From Anabas testudineus (taxonomy: Eukaryota; Chordata; Actinopteri; Anabantiformes; Anabantidae), in NCBI RefSeq assembly GCF_900324465.2, contig NC_046616.1, positions 3,378,490 to 3,442,489 of the forward strand: 64,000 nucleotides of DNA, written 5' to 3'. The translations under genes were made by a program, and so were the position numbers. Under the pieces are notes generated by a model. That model made no database searches, was not told where the DNA came from, and saw only the letters and a list, made by a program, of their open reading frames with translations. Positions 1 to 11,507 of this stretch are shown here, piece by piece (within the stretch, counting starts at the first letter, position 1; every line of letters begins with the position of its first letter).

Positions 1-192
1 CATATGTGTCTTTGTTGTCCAGATGGCTGAGGGCCAGGTGGAGAGTAGTGGGGATGGCATCGTCCTTGGAACGATTTGGACGATATGCAAACTGCAGAGG
101 GTCCAGTGAGGGTGGAAGCTGGGACTTGATGTGCCTCATGACCAGCCTCTCGAAGCACTTCATGATGATGGGTGTGAGTGCAACAGGGCGGT
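1..192 (-). repeat. LINE reverse transcriptase fragment (Rex1/CR1-like)
   Basis: Read on the minus strand, this stretch is one open frame, running off the window edge, that encodes part of a non-LTR reverse transcriptase. It starts with the [18 protein letters not shown] block and continues through [18 protein letters not shown] and [10 protein letters not shown], the fingers/palm region seen in Rex1/CR1-type and jockey-like elements. The match stops abruptly where the unclassified repeat begins at about 191, so it is a truncated piece. The clade is my recollection of family motifs and could be another CR1-group LINE. Confidence 0.7.
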
Positions 193-489
193 AAGGCCCT
201 GGTTTACTAAAGGTTTGCGTGTGAATCATTAGGAAACTTGGTAACAACCTCAAAAAACATCACAAGCTGATCTACTAAGGGTGGGCACTGAGGACTGCAT
301 CTCTGAAATGAGTAAAATAGCATATGCAGCGTATTTTGAAACTTTGCCTTTATAAATATGCTAAGTAAGGCATTTTTCCTTAAGGGATTGTGTCTGAAAT
401 TCATATGCAATCTGTCTGTGCACAGATGGTCTGTGTTATTTGAAGGAGTACGATGCAAGTACAAAATTCAAGAATGTGTTTGATGATCA

Positions 490-1098
490 ACAGGCGTTGA
501 TCATATCTCGTCTTGACTACTGCAATGCACTGCTGATGGGGTTACCGGCATCCACGACCAAACCCCTACAGATGATCCAAAATGCAGCAGCACGCCTCAT
601 TTTCAATCAACCAAAAAGGACTCATGTCACACCGCTCTTCCAATCTTTGCGTTGGCTTCCTGTGGCTGCAAGGATCAAGTTCAAAGCTCCGTCTCTTGCC
701 TACAGAGTGGTCAACTCCACAGCTCCATCTTAGCTCAATTCAATCATTCAGGTCTACATCCCCTCCCGTCCACTGGGCTCAACCAGGGAACGTCGTCTGG
801 TGGTACCAGCACCACACAGTCGACACCAATGAAAACTCTTCAGCTCAGTGATCCCACGATGGTGGATTGAGCTGCCTATCTCTGCACGCTCAGCCACCTC
901 ACTTGCAATCTTTAAAAAACTGCTGAAAACAGAACTCTTCCGCATCTTCCTTTGCACTTAAAAAAAAAAAAAAATTCACATCTCTTGAAACAAAAACACT
1001 TTTTTGATAGCACTTTGCTTTGATGTTGTTTCTTCTTGACTTGTAAGTCGCTTTGGATAAAAGCTGCTAAATGACCAAATGTAAATTTAAATGTGATG
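490..1098 (+). repeat. L2-clade LINE, 3' fragment
   Basis: This is the C-terminal end of an L2-type reverse transcriptase followed by the 3' tail. The plus strand encodes SRLDYCNALLMGLPAST, then LQMIQNAAARLIF, then LFQSLRWLPVAARIKFK, which are hallmark blocks of L2 LINE C-termini. The frame is broken about 230 bases in. The segment ends with the typical fish L2 tail: a CGCTTTGGATAAAAGC-like block followed by TAAATG/TGTAAA-type repeats near 1055-1095. It is nearly identical to the corresponding part of the larger L2 copy at 2262-4675, so both derive from a closely related source. Confidence 0.85.
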
Positions 1099-1299
1099 AT
1101 TGCATCTGGCTCGTAGATAAAACAAAATATTCTCACTTGTTTTAATCCATCCATCGATTTTTCACTGCTCATGTCCTGTTCAGGGCTGCAGTTTGCTGCA
1201 GGTGCAATTGTCCGTTATTTTAATTGGATGATACTGGCCTACGTTGGCCGTTGTTCGGTAAACAGGTAAAGGCCCCCTTTTGAATCAGTCACTAACCCT

Positions 1300-1798
1300 T
1301 CGACAAAAAGAAAAAAAGATGATGAGTATCGTACATTTCGGGACGAATGAACCGAAGAATTCGCCTTTGTGGAGAGAGCAGTTCTGCGGTGTGTCTAATT
1401 TGCAATGACAAAATTGCATCGATGAAACGGTCGAATGTAAAGCGGCACTTCGACACCCGCCATGCTACCTTGCATCCAAATACCCTGCAGGAGACAGCAG
1501 AAAGAAAGCGTGCCAAGAGCTACTGAGCAGGGTGCAAGCTAGCCAGCAGCAACTCCGCGTATGGACCCAGCAAGGTGACTATAATTCCGTCAGCTTTGCT
1601 GGATCTTTAGCAATAGTGAGGAACGGAAAACCATTCACAGATGGCAAGTATTCTAAAACGTTCATGCTGGATGTAGCCAATGAACTTTAGTTTTAGTTGA
1701 ATTCACTTTTAAAATATATTATATGGCTCTCACTGAAATAAATTTCCAAATATTTTGCTTTATATGGCTCTCTTAGTCAAAAAGGTTCCTGACCCATG
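1300..1798 (+). mobile_element. hAT-type transposon remnant (BED zinc finger)
   Basis: The plus strand encodes a decayed BED-type zinc finger. CLICNDKIASMKRSNVKRHF followed by DTRHA gives the C-x2-C...H-x4-H pattern found at the N-terminus of hAT transposases and their domesticated ZBED relatives. After a shift of frame, KYPAGDSRKKACQELL, QQGDYNSVSFAGSLAIV and KTFMLDVANEL continue the similarity until a stop at about 1688. The DDE/RNase H-like catalytic part and dimerisation domain are absent. The last 60 bases before 1798 (GGTTCCTGACCCATG) resemble a hAT 3' terminus. It is an internally deleted fossil without function. Confidence 0.65.
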
Positions 1799-2261
1799 AT
1801 CTATAGTAATATATTTCTCATGAAAAAATACTATCCAATGATCGAGTTATGGAGTTTTTGGTTGAACTACAAGCAAGTAATGCAGCACAAAAATAAAGTT
1901 TTGTTTGGTTCAGCTAGTTGTTGAGAAGGACTTAACCTGAACACCAACATTCACACAAGCTGAAAGACTGTTTAAGAGGTTTTGCATGTAACTCTCATAA
2001 AAGTAAGCTATTTGTTTAATTCACTCAGTGCAAGAGAATATATGTAGGTTACATGTGTGTTCATGATCATTATGCCCCCAAAATGATGTGCCGGGTCTGG
2101 TTTCTGTGCACACAGGATACACTGAATGATGCCAAAAGTTAATTTTATTTGTAACATGGCCTGAAATACTATATAATTTGCAAACACCACACTCGTGATT
2201 TTTTTTTTCTTTTTATTTGAATATCTGAATAAAGGCCATTAGTACTAATTAAAAATGACTG

Positions 2262-4680
2262 ACTGACGTGCTCGCTCTTCTGAACACGTTTGACCTGAGA
2301 TTAGTCTCCACTCACAAAGCTGGTAACAACCTGGACCTCATTCTGATCCAGAACTGCAGTGTGGACGAAATCTCTGTCACTCCTCTGCATTTGTCGGATC
2401 ACTTCTTCATTCAGCTCACAGTCTTCATCTCTAGACCATCACATGCTTCCACTGCACAGGACATATTCCGCCGCAACCTCAGATATCTCAACCCGGAGCA
2501 GTTTTCTTCCCCGTTTTCTGCAACGCTGACCTCGTTGCAGGATCTCTCCCCCTCTGACACAGACACTGCCACGGACAGGTTCTGCAATGCTCTTTCATTC
2601 TGCCTGGATAGTCTCTGCCCAATATCTTCTAGACCTGCTTTTCCTTCAGCTTCCAACTCGTGGCTCACTGACCAGATCCGTGAACAACGCACGGTGCAAA
2701 TCCAAGTCTCAACCTGCTCTAACTGATTATCAGGATTTGCTTCAATCTTTCTCTCACAGTGTCACCAGGGGGAAGACTGAATACTACCAGGACAAGCTCA
2801 GCAACACCACAGATACCAGGAAGCTGTTCTCCACTTTCAAGTCTCTACTCTATCCACCTCCACCTCCGCCACCCACCTGTCTCACAGCAGACGACTTCTC
2901 CTCCTTTTTTTACCTTACATGGTGGCAGCCATCAGCTCCCAGTTCTCTCCTCCTGATGATGACATTCTACTAACTAAACCCAACAACGCATCTCTCTTCA
3001 CTTTTTCAACACTGTCAGAGGACAATGTATCCAACCTCCTCCCCTCCAACCGCCCGACCACCTGCTCTCTGGATCTAATCCCCCCTACTCTTCTTCAAGC
3101 TATTGCACCAACACTAATACCAGCCATTACACAGATCACCAACACTTCTCTCACAACAGGCACCTTTCCCACCTCGTTCAAGCAGGCCCAGATTACTGTT
3201 GAAGAAGCCTTCTCTGGATCCCTCCATTGTGGAGAACTTCAGACCGGTCTCTCTTCTTCCATTTCTGGCCAAGACCCTGGAACGTGCAGCCTTCAATCAA
3301 CTCTCTGACTTTCTTTCCTGGAACAATCTCCTTGATGTCAATCAGTATGGCTTCAAGAGTGATCACTCCACAGAAACGGCACTTCTGACTGTTGTGGAAT
3401 CCCTACGGGTGGCAAAAGCTGCAGGTACCTCTTCTGTCCTTCTTCTGCTATTCTATTAGATCTATCTGCAGCCTTTGACACTCAACCATCAGATTCTTAT
3501 GACTGTACTCTCAGACTTGGGCATCTCTGGATCAGCTCTAGCCTGGCTTCGGTCATACTCGTCTGAACAAACCTTCAAGTTATCCTGGCAGGGGCTTGAT
3601 TTAGACTCTCATAACCTCTCCACCGGTGTACCACAGGGCTCAGTCCTTGGTCCTCTTCTTTTTTCCAATCTATACTTATTTAGGCTCTATCATCCATTCA
3701 CACGGCTTTTCTTATCACTGCTATGCGGATGACACACAGCTCTTCCTGTCCTTTCCGCCGGATGACTCTACTGTCTCGTCTCGCATCTCTGCCTGTCTCT
3801 CTGACATCTCTGCCTGGATGAGAGAAAGACACCTTCAACTTAACATTCCCAAGACTGAAGTCCTATTCTTCCTTGCCAGACCTTCGACACAACTCAACAT
3901 CAGCATCAACATTGGATCTGCGGTGATTGTCTCCGCTAAGACGGCCATCATTAATGACCAACTGACCTTCATGGAACACATCGCCACAGTCTCTAGGTTG
4001 TGTAGATATGCCCTCCACAACATCAGAAAGATCAGACCCTAACTGACGGAGTACACGACCCAATTCATTGTACAGGTGTTGATCATATCTCGTCTTGACT
4101 ACTGCAATGCACTACTGATGGGTTTACCGGCATCCACGACCAAACCCCTACAGATGATCCAAAATGCAGCAGCACGCCTCATTTTCAATCAACCAAAAAG
4201 GACTCATGTCACACCACTCTTCCAATCTTTGCGTTGGCTTCCTGTGGCTGCAAGGATCAAGTTCAAAGCTCCGTCTCTTGCCTACAGAGTGGTAAACTCT
4301 ACAGCTCCATCTTATCTCAATTCAATCGTTCAGGTCTACATCCCGTCCCGTCCACTGCACTCCACAAGTGAACGGCGTCTGGTGGTACCAGCACCACACA
4401 GTAGACACCAAGGAAAACTGTTCAGCTCAGTGATCGCACGATGGTGGAATGAGCTGCCAGACTCTGCACGCTCAGCCACCTCACTTGCAATATTTAAAAA
4501 AAACTGCTGAAAACAGAACTCTTCCGCATCTTCCTTCCTTTAAAAAAATTTAATAAAAATAACTTTATTGCCCTTTTGTACTTACATCTCTGGAAACAAA
4601 CACTTTGCTTTGATGTTTTTTCTCCTTGGAGAAAAGCATCTGTTAAATGACTAAATGTAAAATGTAAATGTAAAAATGAG
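2262..4680 (+). mobile_element. L2-clade LINE, 5'-truncated and broken
   Basis: This is a plus-strand non-LTR retrotransposon missing its 5' part. In order it encodes the end of the apurinic endonuclease (NTFDLRLVSTHKAGNNLDLI, then an LSDH motif), a linker, and reverse transcriptase blocks: ENFRPVSLLPFLAKTLER, NQYGFKSDHSTETALL, STGVPQGSVLGPLLF, and the catalytic YADDTQLF near 3722. The L2-specific C-terminus SRLDYCNALLMGLPAS follows from about 4090. The frame changes several times (about 2700, 2960, 3200, 3460, 3650 and 4040), so no full protein can be made. The 3' end at about 4600-4675 has the TTAAATGACTAAATGTAAA tail typical of fish L2. It was inserted just beside repeat copy A. Confidence 0.88.
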
Positions 4681-4900
4681 AAATTTTTGTGACTTGGTCT
4701 ATACTATAAACCATTGTAATAATTTCAATATGAAGCTCATTTGGTTATTTAAGGGGAAAGAAGTTCAAAAGCTGATAAATGTGACTAATTTTGTGGAAAC
4801 TAGAATATTGAATAAATAAAAAACTAGGACCCATATTAAACTTTGTATGTTCAAAATTTTCTCTAAAGATTACAGGACATTAGTACTGTATTTGTGTCTT
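4680..4900. repeat. Segmentally duplicated 3' flank of the TAAR unit
   Basis: This stretch (ACTATAAACCATTGTAATAA..., CATTTGGTTATTTAAGGG...) recurs at 12270-12370. Its second part (CATATTAAACTTTGTATGTT, then AGATTACAGGACAT) recurs at 16590-16665 and at about 5860-5890. It marks the 3' side of the duplicated receptor unit and contains no gene. Confidence 0.6.
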
Positions 4901-4904
4901 TTCA

Positions 4905-5012
4905 GTGATGCCACAGTTTCTCTCTACTGTACCTTGGCCTGACAGCAGTGAGTCTGGAATATCTGAAGTCTAACAATGAGTTTAACAGATTTTCTAAACC
5001 AGGGATAGAAGA
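4905..5012 (-). pseudogene. TAAR relic (3' end of exon 2 only)
   Basis: About 105 bases are closely similar to the last part of exon 2 of the neighbouring receptors (compare 5930-6030). They include the complement of the TM7/C-tail codons and the stop region. The match ends at about 5012, after the codons for the FRK-rich helix 8, and the rest of the receptor is missing. The region 5013-5943 holds no gene; it is the 3' flank of receptor a. Confidence 0.8.
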
Positions 5013-5943
5013 GCCTGAGACAAAGCCACCCCAAACACTCTCATATAGAAGAGTGAGAACAGACAGTGGCTACAAAAAGCAATTTAACCTTCAACACATT
5101 GTTCTTGGAATTAACAGCTGAAATTACCTGAAACTAGTGACATTTGCCATGCAACCAGTAGCCTAAACGCAATGAGTGGTACTGTCTGAAAATGAGAAGG
5201 AAAGTTGTCACAATCCTTAGACCATTAACCCACCACTGCTATTTTGTATTTGATTGTGGACTTGCCCTCGTATTCTGCCCAACATCTTTACATACAAAGT
5301 CATTGTGTTTTTAGTGATGACTGGTAAACCTGTGAGATATTTGTTTTTGTATTTATCAGTTTATTCAGTTAAGTCATATCGTTGTTATTCTGTGTGGTAT
5401 CAATTTTTGTGTTTGTCACCATTGTGAATATCTTCCTTACATATAGTGATCTATAAAATCTCAATGGGACTTTAATAAAATCTTTAGTTCACCATTTAAG
5501 TATACAAAGAAGAATGAGTGGTCAAACCTACAGTCTACATATGTAGTAGTATTAAATAGTATTTATTAAATTGCTTTCTATAACAAATAGATGTGCTAAA
5601 AGCCCAAACTGTAGCATAATATGCAAAGATCATACTTTTTTATTATGTGTTCATTTCTAGGATTTTCAGGAATATTTTCCCCATCAACTGTACATAAACC
5701 ACATTAAAGTGATCACTAAATTACCTCTACTGCCAATAAATGACATAAAAATGTGACACAGATGTATTTTGACTAAATAGGATGTATTGACACTGTAATA
5801 TTGGAAAAATTAATTTTAAAAAAATGTTACTCAGCGATTATGGTAAGAAAAATATATATTAAACTCTTTACATTCAAAAAAAACATTACAGGACATATTA
5901 GTACTGTAGGTTAGTGTCTTTTCAGTGACTCCACAGTTTCTCT

Positions 5944-7169
5944 CTACAGTACGTTGGCCTGACGGGAATGAGGCTGCAATATCTCAAGAGTAACAATGAG
6001 TTTAACAGTTTTTCTAAACCAGGGATAGAAAAAGGCATAGATCAAAGGGTTTAGACAGGAGTTAAATGTCACCACAAAAAACATAATAATGTGAGTTGAA
6101 GAACCCATCATGTAGTTATAGCCAGCGAGAGATATGCCATAAAATGGACAGTAACACATGAGAAACACAGCAACAACCACACCAAGAGTCCTGGCTGCTT
6201 TCAGCTCTGATTTCTTCACAGTTACAGTCTTTGAACGCTGCAGTTTGACAGCTGCAATGTGGGTGCGCATGGACCGAGCCTGAGACACAGCAACTACAAA
6301 CACTCTTGTATACAGAATGATGATGGATGTGGTGGGAATAATGAACCTTAAAACGAGGTCAACATGTCCATTTACATTAATCAAACATTCTCCGTAGCAG
6401 GAGTTATACTTGCCTGGTTGTTTCAGGTTATCAAATAAAAACAGGAAAGTGTAGAAAACAGAGTAAATCCAACATAGGAGCACACAGATTTTAACTCTCT
6501 TTGGAGTAATTTTGGTGCCGTAACGCAATGGGTCACAGACAGCCACATAACGGTCGACTGATATCAGCACCATGTTTACTGCTGTAGCAGGGACAGTGAT
6601 ATAGGGCAGAAAAGAACACAGAATACATGCCAGGTCACCCAGGAGCCAACAGGGTTCTAATAACAGGATTTGAAACGGCACCACGAGAAGACCCACAAAG
6701 AAGTCTGAGACAGCCAGTGAGAGGAGGAGGAGGTTGGTGGAGGTGTGGAGCTGCCTGTAGTGAGATGGTATCATTATGGTAACTATTACAAACATTCACA
6801 GTATTATTGCAAAAAGAAAAATCATTTTTAGAACAGAACAACGTTTAGGTGCACAATTACTGACAACAGCATACTCTAGTTGTGATGTCACAGTGGTAAG
6901 ATCTGCTTATGAACAAAGACATCATCAAACCAAAACAATGTAACTGTTCAGAGAAATTAGACAAATAATCAGAGTTAACACATTTATCCATGCCTGAAGT
7001 GGGAGATGGAGATGATGACCAACAGGTTGAGAAACACAGTGAGCAAAGAGAAGGAGGGCAGCAGAGTGTAAAGGAGCATTGACTCAGAGTGAGGGCGTGT
7101 GCGTTTCTTGCAAGAGTTGTTGAGTTGTGGAAAACAGAGTTCGGCTTCCTCCAGTGTCTCCATCATCAC
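5944..7169 (-). CDS. Trace amine-associated receptor a (two exons)
   Basis: This is a class A G protein-coupled receptor of the TAAR family, expected in olfactory neurons. Exon 1 (6994-7169) encodes the N-terminus with an NNS glycosylation site and TM1. Exon 2 (5944-6754) encodes TM2-TM7. Joining HF(AG)/(G)QL restores SHFRQLHT and gives 328 residues, the usual TAAR size. Visible landmarks are D76 (2.50), C102 (3.25), D126-R-Y, VCDPLRY, W154 (4.50), P262 (6.50) and the TAAR TM7 signature NSCLNPLIYAFFYPWF. Position 3.32, where aminergic receptors have Asp, is P109. An Asp is present at 5.42 (D191). The TM6 toggle Trp is Tyr (Y260). The intron (6755-6993) begins with GC and ends with AG. Reading is open throughout. 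TAAR family is certain; the subfamily is not, and the ligand is unknown. Confidence 0.93.
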
Positions 7170-7577
7170 AGAGAGGAGGAGGAGAGAAACTGCTGATCAT
7201 TTGTAGCTTTCTGAGAAAAGTTCAGTGTCATTGACAATTTCTCTCTCCTCTCCTTCCCCCTTCTCCCTCACTATCCTCCTCCCTCATACTGCAAGTCATA
7301 CTCATGCACCTTTGTCACTTCTGTTATCTTTGTATGAAATCCTTTACTGGGATGTAGTATTTCAGTTTTGGTTGATGCAAGCAGTAATAAAGTCACGATA
7401 TTATGAGCTGCAGTGATATAGCAGTCAGAAGTATTGTTAAAGTTAACAATAAGATTTATCTCCAATTACAATATGCACAAATTCTTTTTGTTTTTTTCAA
7501 AATGCTAAAACATTTAATGTAAGGTGTATGTGTAATGGAAGTCCATAACTAGCTTCTTTTTTGGGCTTCAAAACTCA
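7170..7577. other. Upstream flank of receptor a; no gene seen
   Basis: Pyrimidine-rich sequence (7238-7290) lies just upstream of the start codon, and similar sequence precedes receptors b-e. I see no confident promoter element and no coding sequence. Confidence 0.4.
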
Positions 7578-8285
7578 CTAAGGCCCTGGTTTACTAAAGA
7601 TGTGCATGTCAATCATGTAGAAACTTGGCAACAACCTCAGAAAACATCACAAGCTGATCCACTAAGGGTGTGCACTGAGGGACTGCATCTCTGAAATGAG
7701 TAAAATAGCACATTCAGCGTATTTTCCAACTTTGTCTTCATAAGTTTGCTGAGTAAGGCATTTTTGCCCAAGGGATGGTGTCTGAAATTCAGGTGCAGAT
7801 GGCCTGTGTTATTTGAAGGAGTAGGATGCAAATACGAAATTAAAGAATGTGTCCAAAATGTGTATTTACCATCCATATTAATATATTTGCCATGAAAAAA
7901 TACTGTCTAGTGATCCAGTTCTGGAGTTTTTGGTTGAACTACAAGCACGTAAGCAGCACAAAATAAAGTTTTGTTTGGTTCAGCTAGTTGTTGAAAAGGA
8001 CTTAGAACCTAAGAACCGACAGTCACACAAGTTAAATGAGACAGTTTTTAGGAGGTTTTGTACGTAACTCTTGTAAAAGTAAGCCATTTGTGTAATTCAC
8101 TTAGTGCAAGAGAAGATATGTAGGTTACATGTGTGTTCATGATCATTATGCCCCCAAAATGATCTGACTCTGGTTTCTGTCCACACAGAATGCACTGAAT
8201 GAGGCCAAAAGTGACTTTTATTTGGTTGCTGCTAGCAAAAATGGTTCCATAAAGCATTTCATCCTGTCTCATGGATTCTGTTCAT
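7578..8285 (+). repeat. Unclassified dispersed repeat, copy B
   Basis: This is an uninterrupted copy of the 0.7-kb repeat also seen at 191-2248 and 11508-12235. It begins with AAGGCCCTGGTTTACTAAAG and runs through the GATCATTATGCCCCCAAAAT block to about TTCATCCTGTCTC. Its right terminus is lost compared with copies A and C. It lies in the 5' flank of receptor a, as copy C lies in that of receptor b. Confidence 0.7.
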
Positions 8286-8344
8286 TTGTCCATTGACAGG
8301 CATCATGAACAGATACTTTTCACATAATTTAGTCTCCAGATTTA

Positions 8345-9690
8345 CCTTTGGTTCTAGGCTCCGCCTGGCCTAATTGGGACAACCCCCATGTTGATTGGAG
8401 ACCAGGCAGGATTCTCGGTTTGGGACCGACCAGCTCCGCTACCTTCCTGCAAGCGACGATCCAGCCCCCAGTCTTCTGATCAGGTGCCCTACCCTGGAGA
8501 GAATCGCTATGCAGAATACCTGGACGAGGTACTAGCTGCTGGCTTGATCGGACCCTCTTCCTCTCCAGAAGGGTCCGGTTTCTTTTATGTCGGCAAAAAA
8601 GACAGAGGCCTCTGTCCTTGTGTTGACTTTCAAGGTTTGAACGACATTATCATAAAAAAAGATTTTTAAAAAAGCGCATCCTGTCCCTTTAATTTCTTCT
8701 GCATTTTAGCTCTTGCAGGATGCGTCCATCTTTATGAAACTTTAAACCTTTGCAAAGATCATGCCTTTTGGACTTACCAATGCCCCCTGTCATGTTCCAA
8801 AATCTGGTTTATTATGTTTTAGGACATATGCTGAATAACTTTGTTTTTGTCTCTTGATGACATTCTTATTTTCTCCAAAACTGAAACCGAGCACGTGGAA
8901 CACGTGCAGAAGAAGAAATGTCAGTTTCATGCCAAGAATGTTCCCTTTCTAGGATTTATTGTATCTCCTGGACAGATTCAGATGGACCCAGCCAAGATCT
9001 AGGCAGTGCAGGAGTGGTTTACTCCTGAGTCACATAAAGCTCTACAGTGTTTTTATGGATTCGCCAATTTCTCAGGAAATTTGTGCACAATTACAGTCAG
9101 GTCGGCAGCCCACTTCACACTCTAACCTCCACTAAAGCATGATTTTCCCAGACCTCAGAAGCCCAGAAAGCCTTCAATCTCCTGAAACAAAGATTCACTT
9201 AAGCTCCCATTCTGATTCCAGTTTGTGGTGGAGGTAGATTTATCGGGCTTGGAAGTAGGGGCAGTGTGCTCTCAGGGATCCAAAAATTACAATAAAATGC
9301 ATCCTTGTGCTTTCTTCTCCAGGCAAATGTCCCCTGCAGAAAGCAATTACTGCATGGGAGACCAGGAACTTCTAGCCATTAAATTGGCATTGGAGAAATG
9401 GCGTCACGGGCTGGAGGAAACCAAACAGCCTTTTCTGGTTTGGACCGATCATAAGAACTTGGAGTAGCTCCGCACAGTTAAGCGTCTCAAAGCCCGACAA
9501 GCCAGGTGGGCTTTGTTCTTTAATAGATTCAACTTCTCCCTTTCATATCATCCAGGCAACCGCAACATCAAGGCTGACGCCGCCACTCAACAGTTTGAGT
9601 CCCAAAACTCCTAACCCATCTTACTTCATCCTCGCTCCTGTCACCCGGCTTGGAATCACTCTCCTAGGAATCGAAAAAGGGGTTCTGAAT
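8345..9690 (+). mobile_element. Ty3/Gypsy LTR retrotransposon fossil (pol fragment)
   Basis: This is a plus-strand remnant of the polymerase region of a Ty3/Gypsy element. Part of the reverse transcriptase can be recognised at about 8388-8669, and the RNase H region at about 9225-9600, in that order. I see no long terminal repeats, gag or integrase. It is broken in several places, clearly old, and cannot act. It sits between the duplicated receptor units. Confidence 0.8.
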
Positions 9691-9778
9691 GCTCTCATAT
9701 ACAGAATGATAATGGCTGTGTTGGGAATAATAAATCTAAAATGAGGTCAACATGTCCATTTACAATTAATCACACATT
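9690..9778 (-). pseudogene. TAAR relic (TM5 segment)
   Basis: About 90 bases closely match the complement of the extracellular-loop-2/TM5 region of exon 2 (compare 6302-6390, CATATACAGAATGATRATGG through TCAACATGTCCATTTAC). At about 9778 it switches directly to sequence resembling the receptor 3' flank (compare 5570-5640), so TM6, TM7 and the C-tail have been deleted. It is a dead receptor copy left at a duplication boundary. Confidence 0.78.
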
Positions 9779-10144
9779 TATTATATTGTTTTCTGTTATA
9801 ATAGATATGTCAAAAGCTCAAACTGTAGTAAAATATGAAAAGATCATATTTTTTTTATTATGTGTTCATTTCTAGGATTTTCAGGAATATTTTCCCCATC
9901 AACTGCACATAAACCACATTAAAGTGATCACATCTATGTGAAACTCAGCTGCCTAAATTACCTCTGCTGCCAATAAATGATATAAAAATGTGACACAGAT
10001 GTTGAATAAATGTTACTCAGAGATTATGGCAAGAAAAATATATATTAAACTCTACACATTCAAAAATCTAAACAAGCCCTTTTGGAAAAAATTACAGGAC
10101 ATATTAGTACTGTATGTTTGTGTCTTTTCAGTGACAGTTTCTCT
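9779..10144. repeat. Duplicated 3' flank of receptor b
   Basis: This segment parallels 5570-5943 downstream of receptor a (shared blocks GATTTTCAGGAATATTTTCC, AACCACATTAAAGTGATCAC, AGGACATATTAGTACTGTA), with a few deletions. It contains no gene and shows that receptors a and b were duplicated with their flanks. Confidence 0.7.
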
Positions 10145-11372
10145 CTACAGTACGTTGGCCTGACGGGAATGAGGCTGCAATATCTCAAGGGTAACAATGA
10201 GTTTAACAGTTTTTCTAAACCAGGGATAGAAAAAGGCATAGATCACAGGGTTTAGACAGGAGTTCAATATCACCAGAAAAAACATAAAAATGTTAATTGA
10301 AGAACCCATCATGAGGTCATAGCCAGCGAGAGATATGCCGTAATATGGACAGTAACACATGAGAAACACAGCAACAACCACACCAAGAGTCCTGGCTGCT
10401 TTCAGCTCGGATTTCTTCACAGTTACAGTCTTTGAACGCTGCAGTTTGACAGCTGCAATGTGGGAGCGCATGGAACGAGCCTGAGACACAGCCACCACAA
10501 ACACTCTCGTATACAGAATGATGATGGATGTGGTGGGAATAATGAACCTTAAAACGAGGTCAACAGCTCCATTGACACTAATCACACATTCTCCATAGCA
10601 GGAGTTATACTTGCCTGGTTGTTTCAGGTTATCAAATAAAAACAGGAAATTGTAGAAAACAGAGTAAGTCCAACATAAGAGAACACAGATTTGAACTCTC
10701 TTTGGAGTGATTTTGGTGCCGTAACGCAATGGATCACAGACAGCAACATAACGATCGACTGATATCAGCACCATGTTTACTGCTGTAGCAGGGACAGAGA
10801 TAAAGGGTAGAAAAGAACACAGAATACATGCCAGGTCACCCAGGAGCCAACAGGGTTCTAATAACAGGATTTGAAACGGCACCACGAGAAGACCCACAAA
10901 GAAGTCTGACACAGCCAGAGAGAGGAGGAGGAGGTTGGTGGAGGTGTGGAGCTGCCTGTAGTGAGATGGTATCATTATGGTAACTATTACAAACATTCAC
11001 AGTATCATTGCAAAGAGAAAAAACATTTTTAGAACAGAACAACGTTTAGGTGCAAAATTACTGACAACAGCATATTCCAGTTTTAAAATGTCACAGTGGT
11101 AAGATCTGCTTATGAACCAAGACATCATCAAACCAAAACAATGTAACTGTTCAGAGAAATTTGACAAATGATCAGAGTTAAGATAATTATCCATGCCTGA
11201 AGTGGGAGATGGAGATGATGACCAACAGGTTGAGAGACACAGTGAGCAAAGAGAAGGAGGGCAGCAGAGTGTAAATGATCATTGACTCAGAGTGAGGACG
11301 TGTGCGTTTCTTGCAAGAGTTGTTCAGTTGTGGAAAGCAGAGTTCAGCTTCTTCCAGTGTCTCCATCATCAC
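10145..11372 (-). CDS. Trace amine-associated receptor b (two exons)
   Basis: This is a TAAR with exon 1 at 11197-11372 and exon 2 at 10145-10955; the 241-nt intron has GC-AG ends. The product is 328 residues and its first exon differs from that of receptor a by only a few residues. Landmarks are C102 (3.25), P109 at position 3.32, D126-R-Y, D191 at 5.42 (GAVDLVLRFIIP), Y260 at 6.48 and the NSCLNPVIYAFFYPWF signature. The gene is mosaic. TM2-TM5 follow receptor a (PTTSIIILYTRVF, YGTKITPKR), whereas the TM6-TM7 part (GYDLMMGSSINIFMFFLVIL) is the same as in receptor c. Reading is open throughout, so it is presumably functional. It is an olfactory receptor by family knowledge; the ligand is unknown. 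Confidence 0.93.
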
Positions 11373-11507
11373 AGAGAGGAGGAGGAGAGAAACCGCTGAT
11401 CATTTGTAGCTTTCTGAGAAAGGTTCAGTGTCATCGACAATTTCTCTCTCCTTTTCTTCCTCCCTCACTGTCTGTCACTTGTGGACACTGATATTCCTCT
11501 GAAATAC

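Larger units (their letters stand above)
191..2248 (+). repeat. Unclassified dispersed repeat, copy A (split by insertions)
   Basis: This is the first of three copies of a roughly 0.7-kb repeat (others at 7578-8285 and 11508-12235). It is present here as 191-480 and about 1797-2248, separated by an L2 fragment and a hAT remnant. Shared landmarks are a left end near GGCCCTGGTTTACTAAAG, an internal TGATCATTATGCCCCCAAAA block, and a right end with AATAAAGGCCATT. No coding capacity is evident and I could not find convincing terminal inverted repeats. A non-autonomous DNA transposon is the likeliest explanation. Confidence 0.65.

Noticed and set aside
440-733. Possible host coding exon encoding SRLDYCNALLMGLPAS
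   Set aside because: It is the C-terminus of an L2 LINE, repeated at 4076-4510.
5944-6795. Single-exon receptor starting at MFVIVTIMIPSHYRQLHT
   Set aside because: This start lacks TM1 and reads through the intron end. The upstream exon supplies TM1 and joins in frame in all five copies.
6635-6841. Alternative frames over the TAAR exon 2 starts (also 10836-11042, 17420-17623, 28321-28533)
   Set aside because: Out-of-frame shadows of the TM2 region. The in-frame exon 2 with the SHFRQLHT joint explains the sequence.
8345-9690. A host retroelement-derived gene
   Set aside because: The Gypsy-type pol remnant is broken in several places, lacks its other parts and has no sign of conservation.
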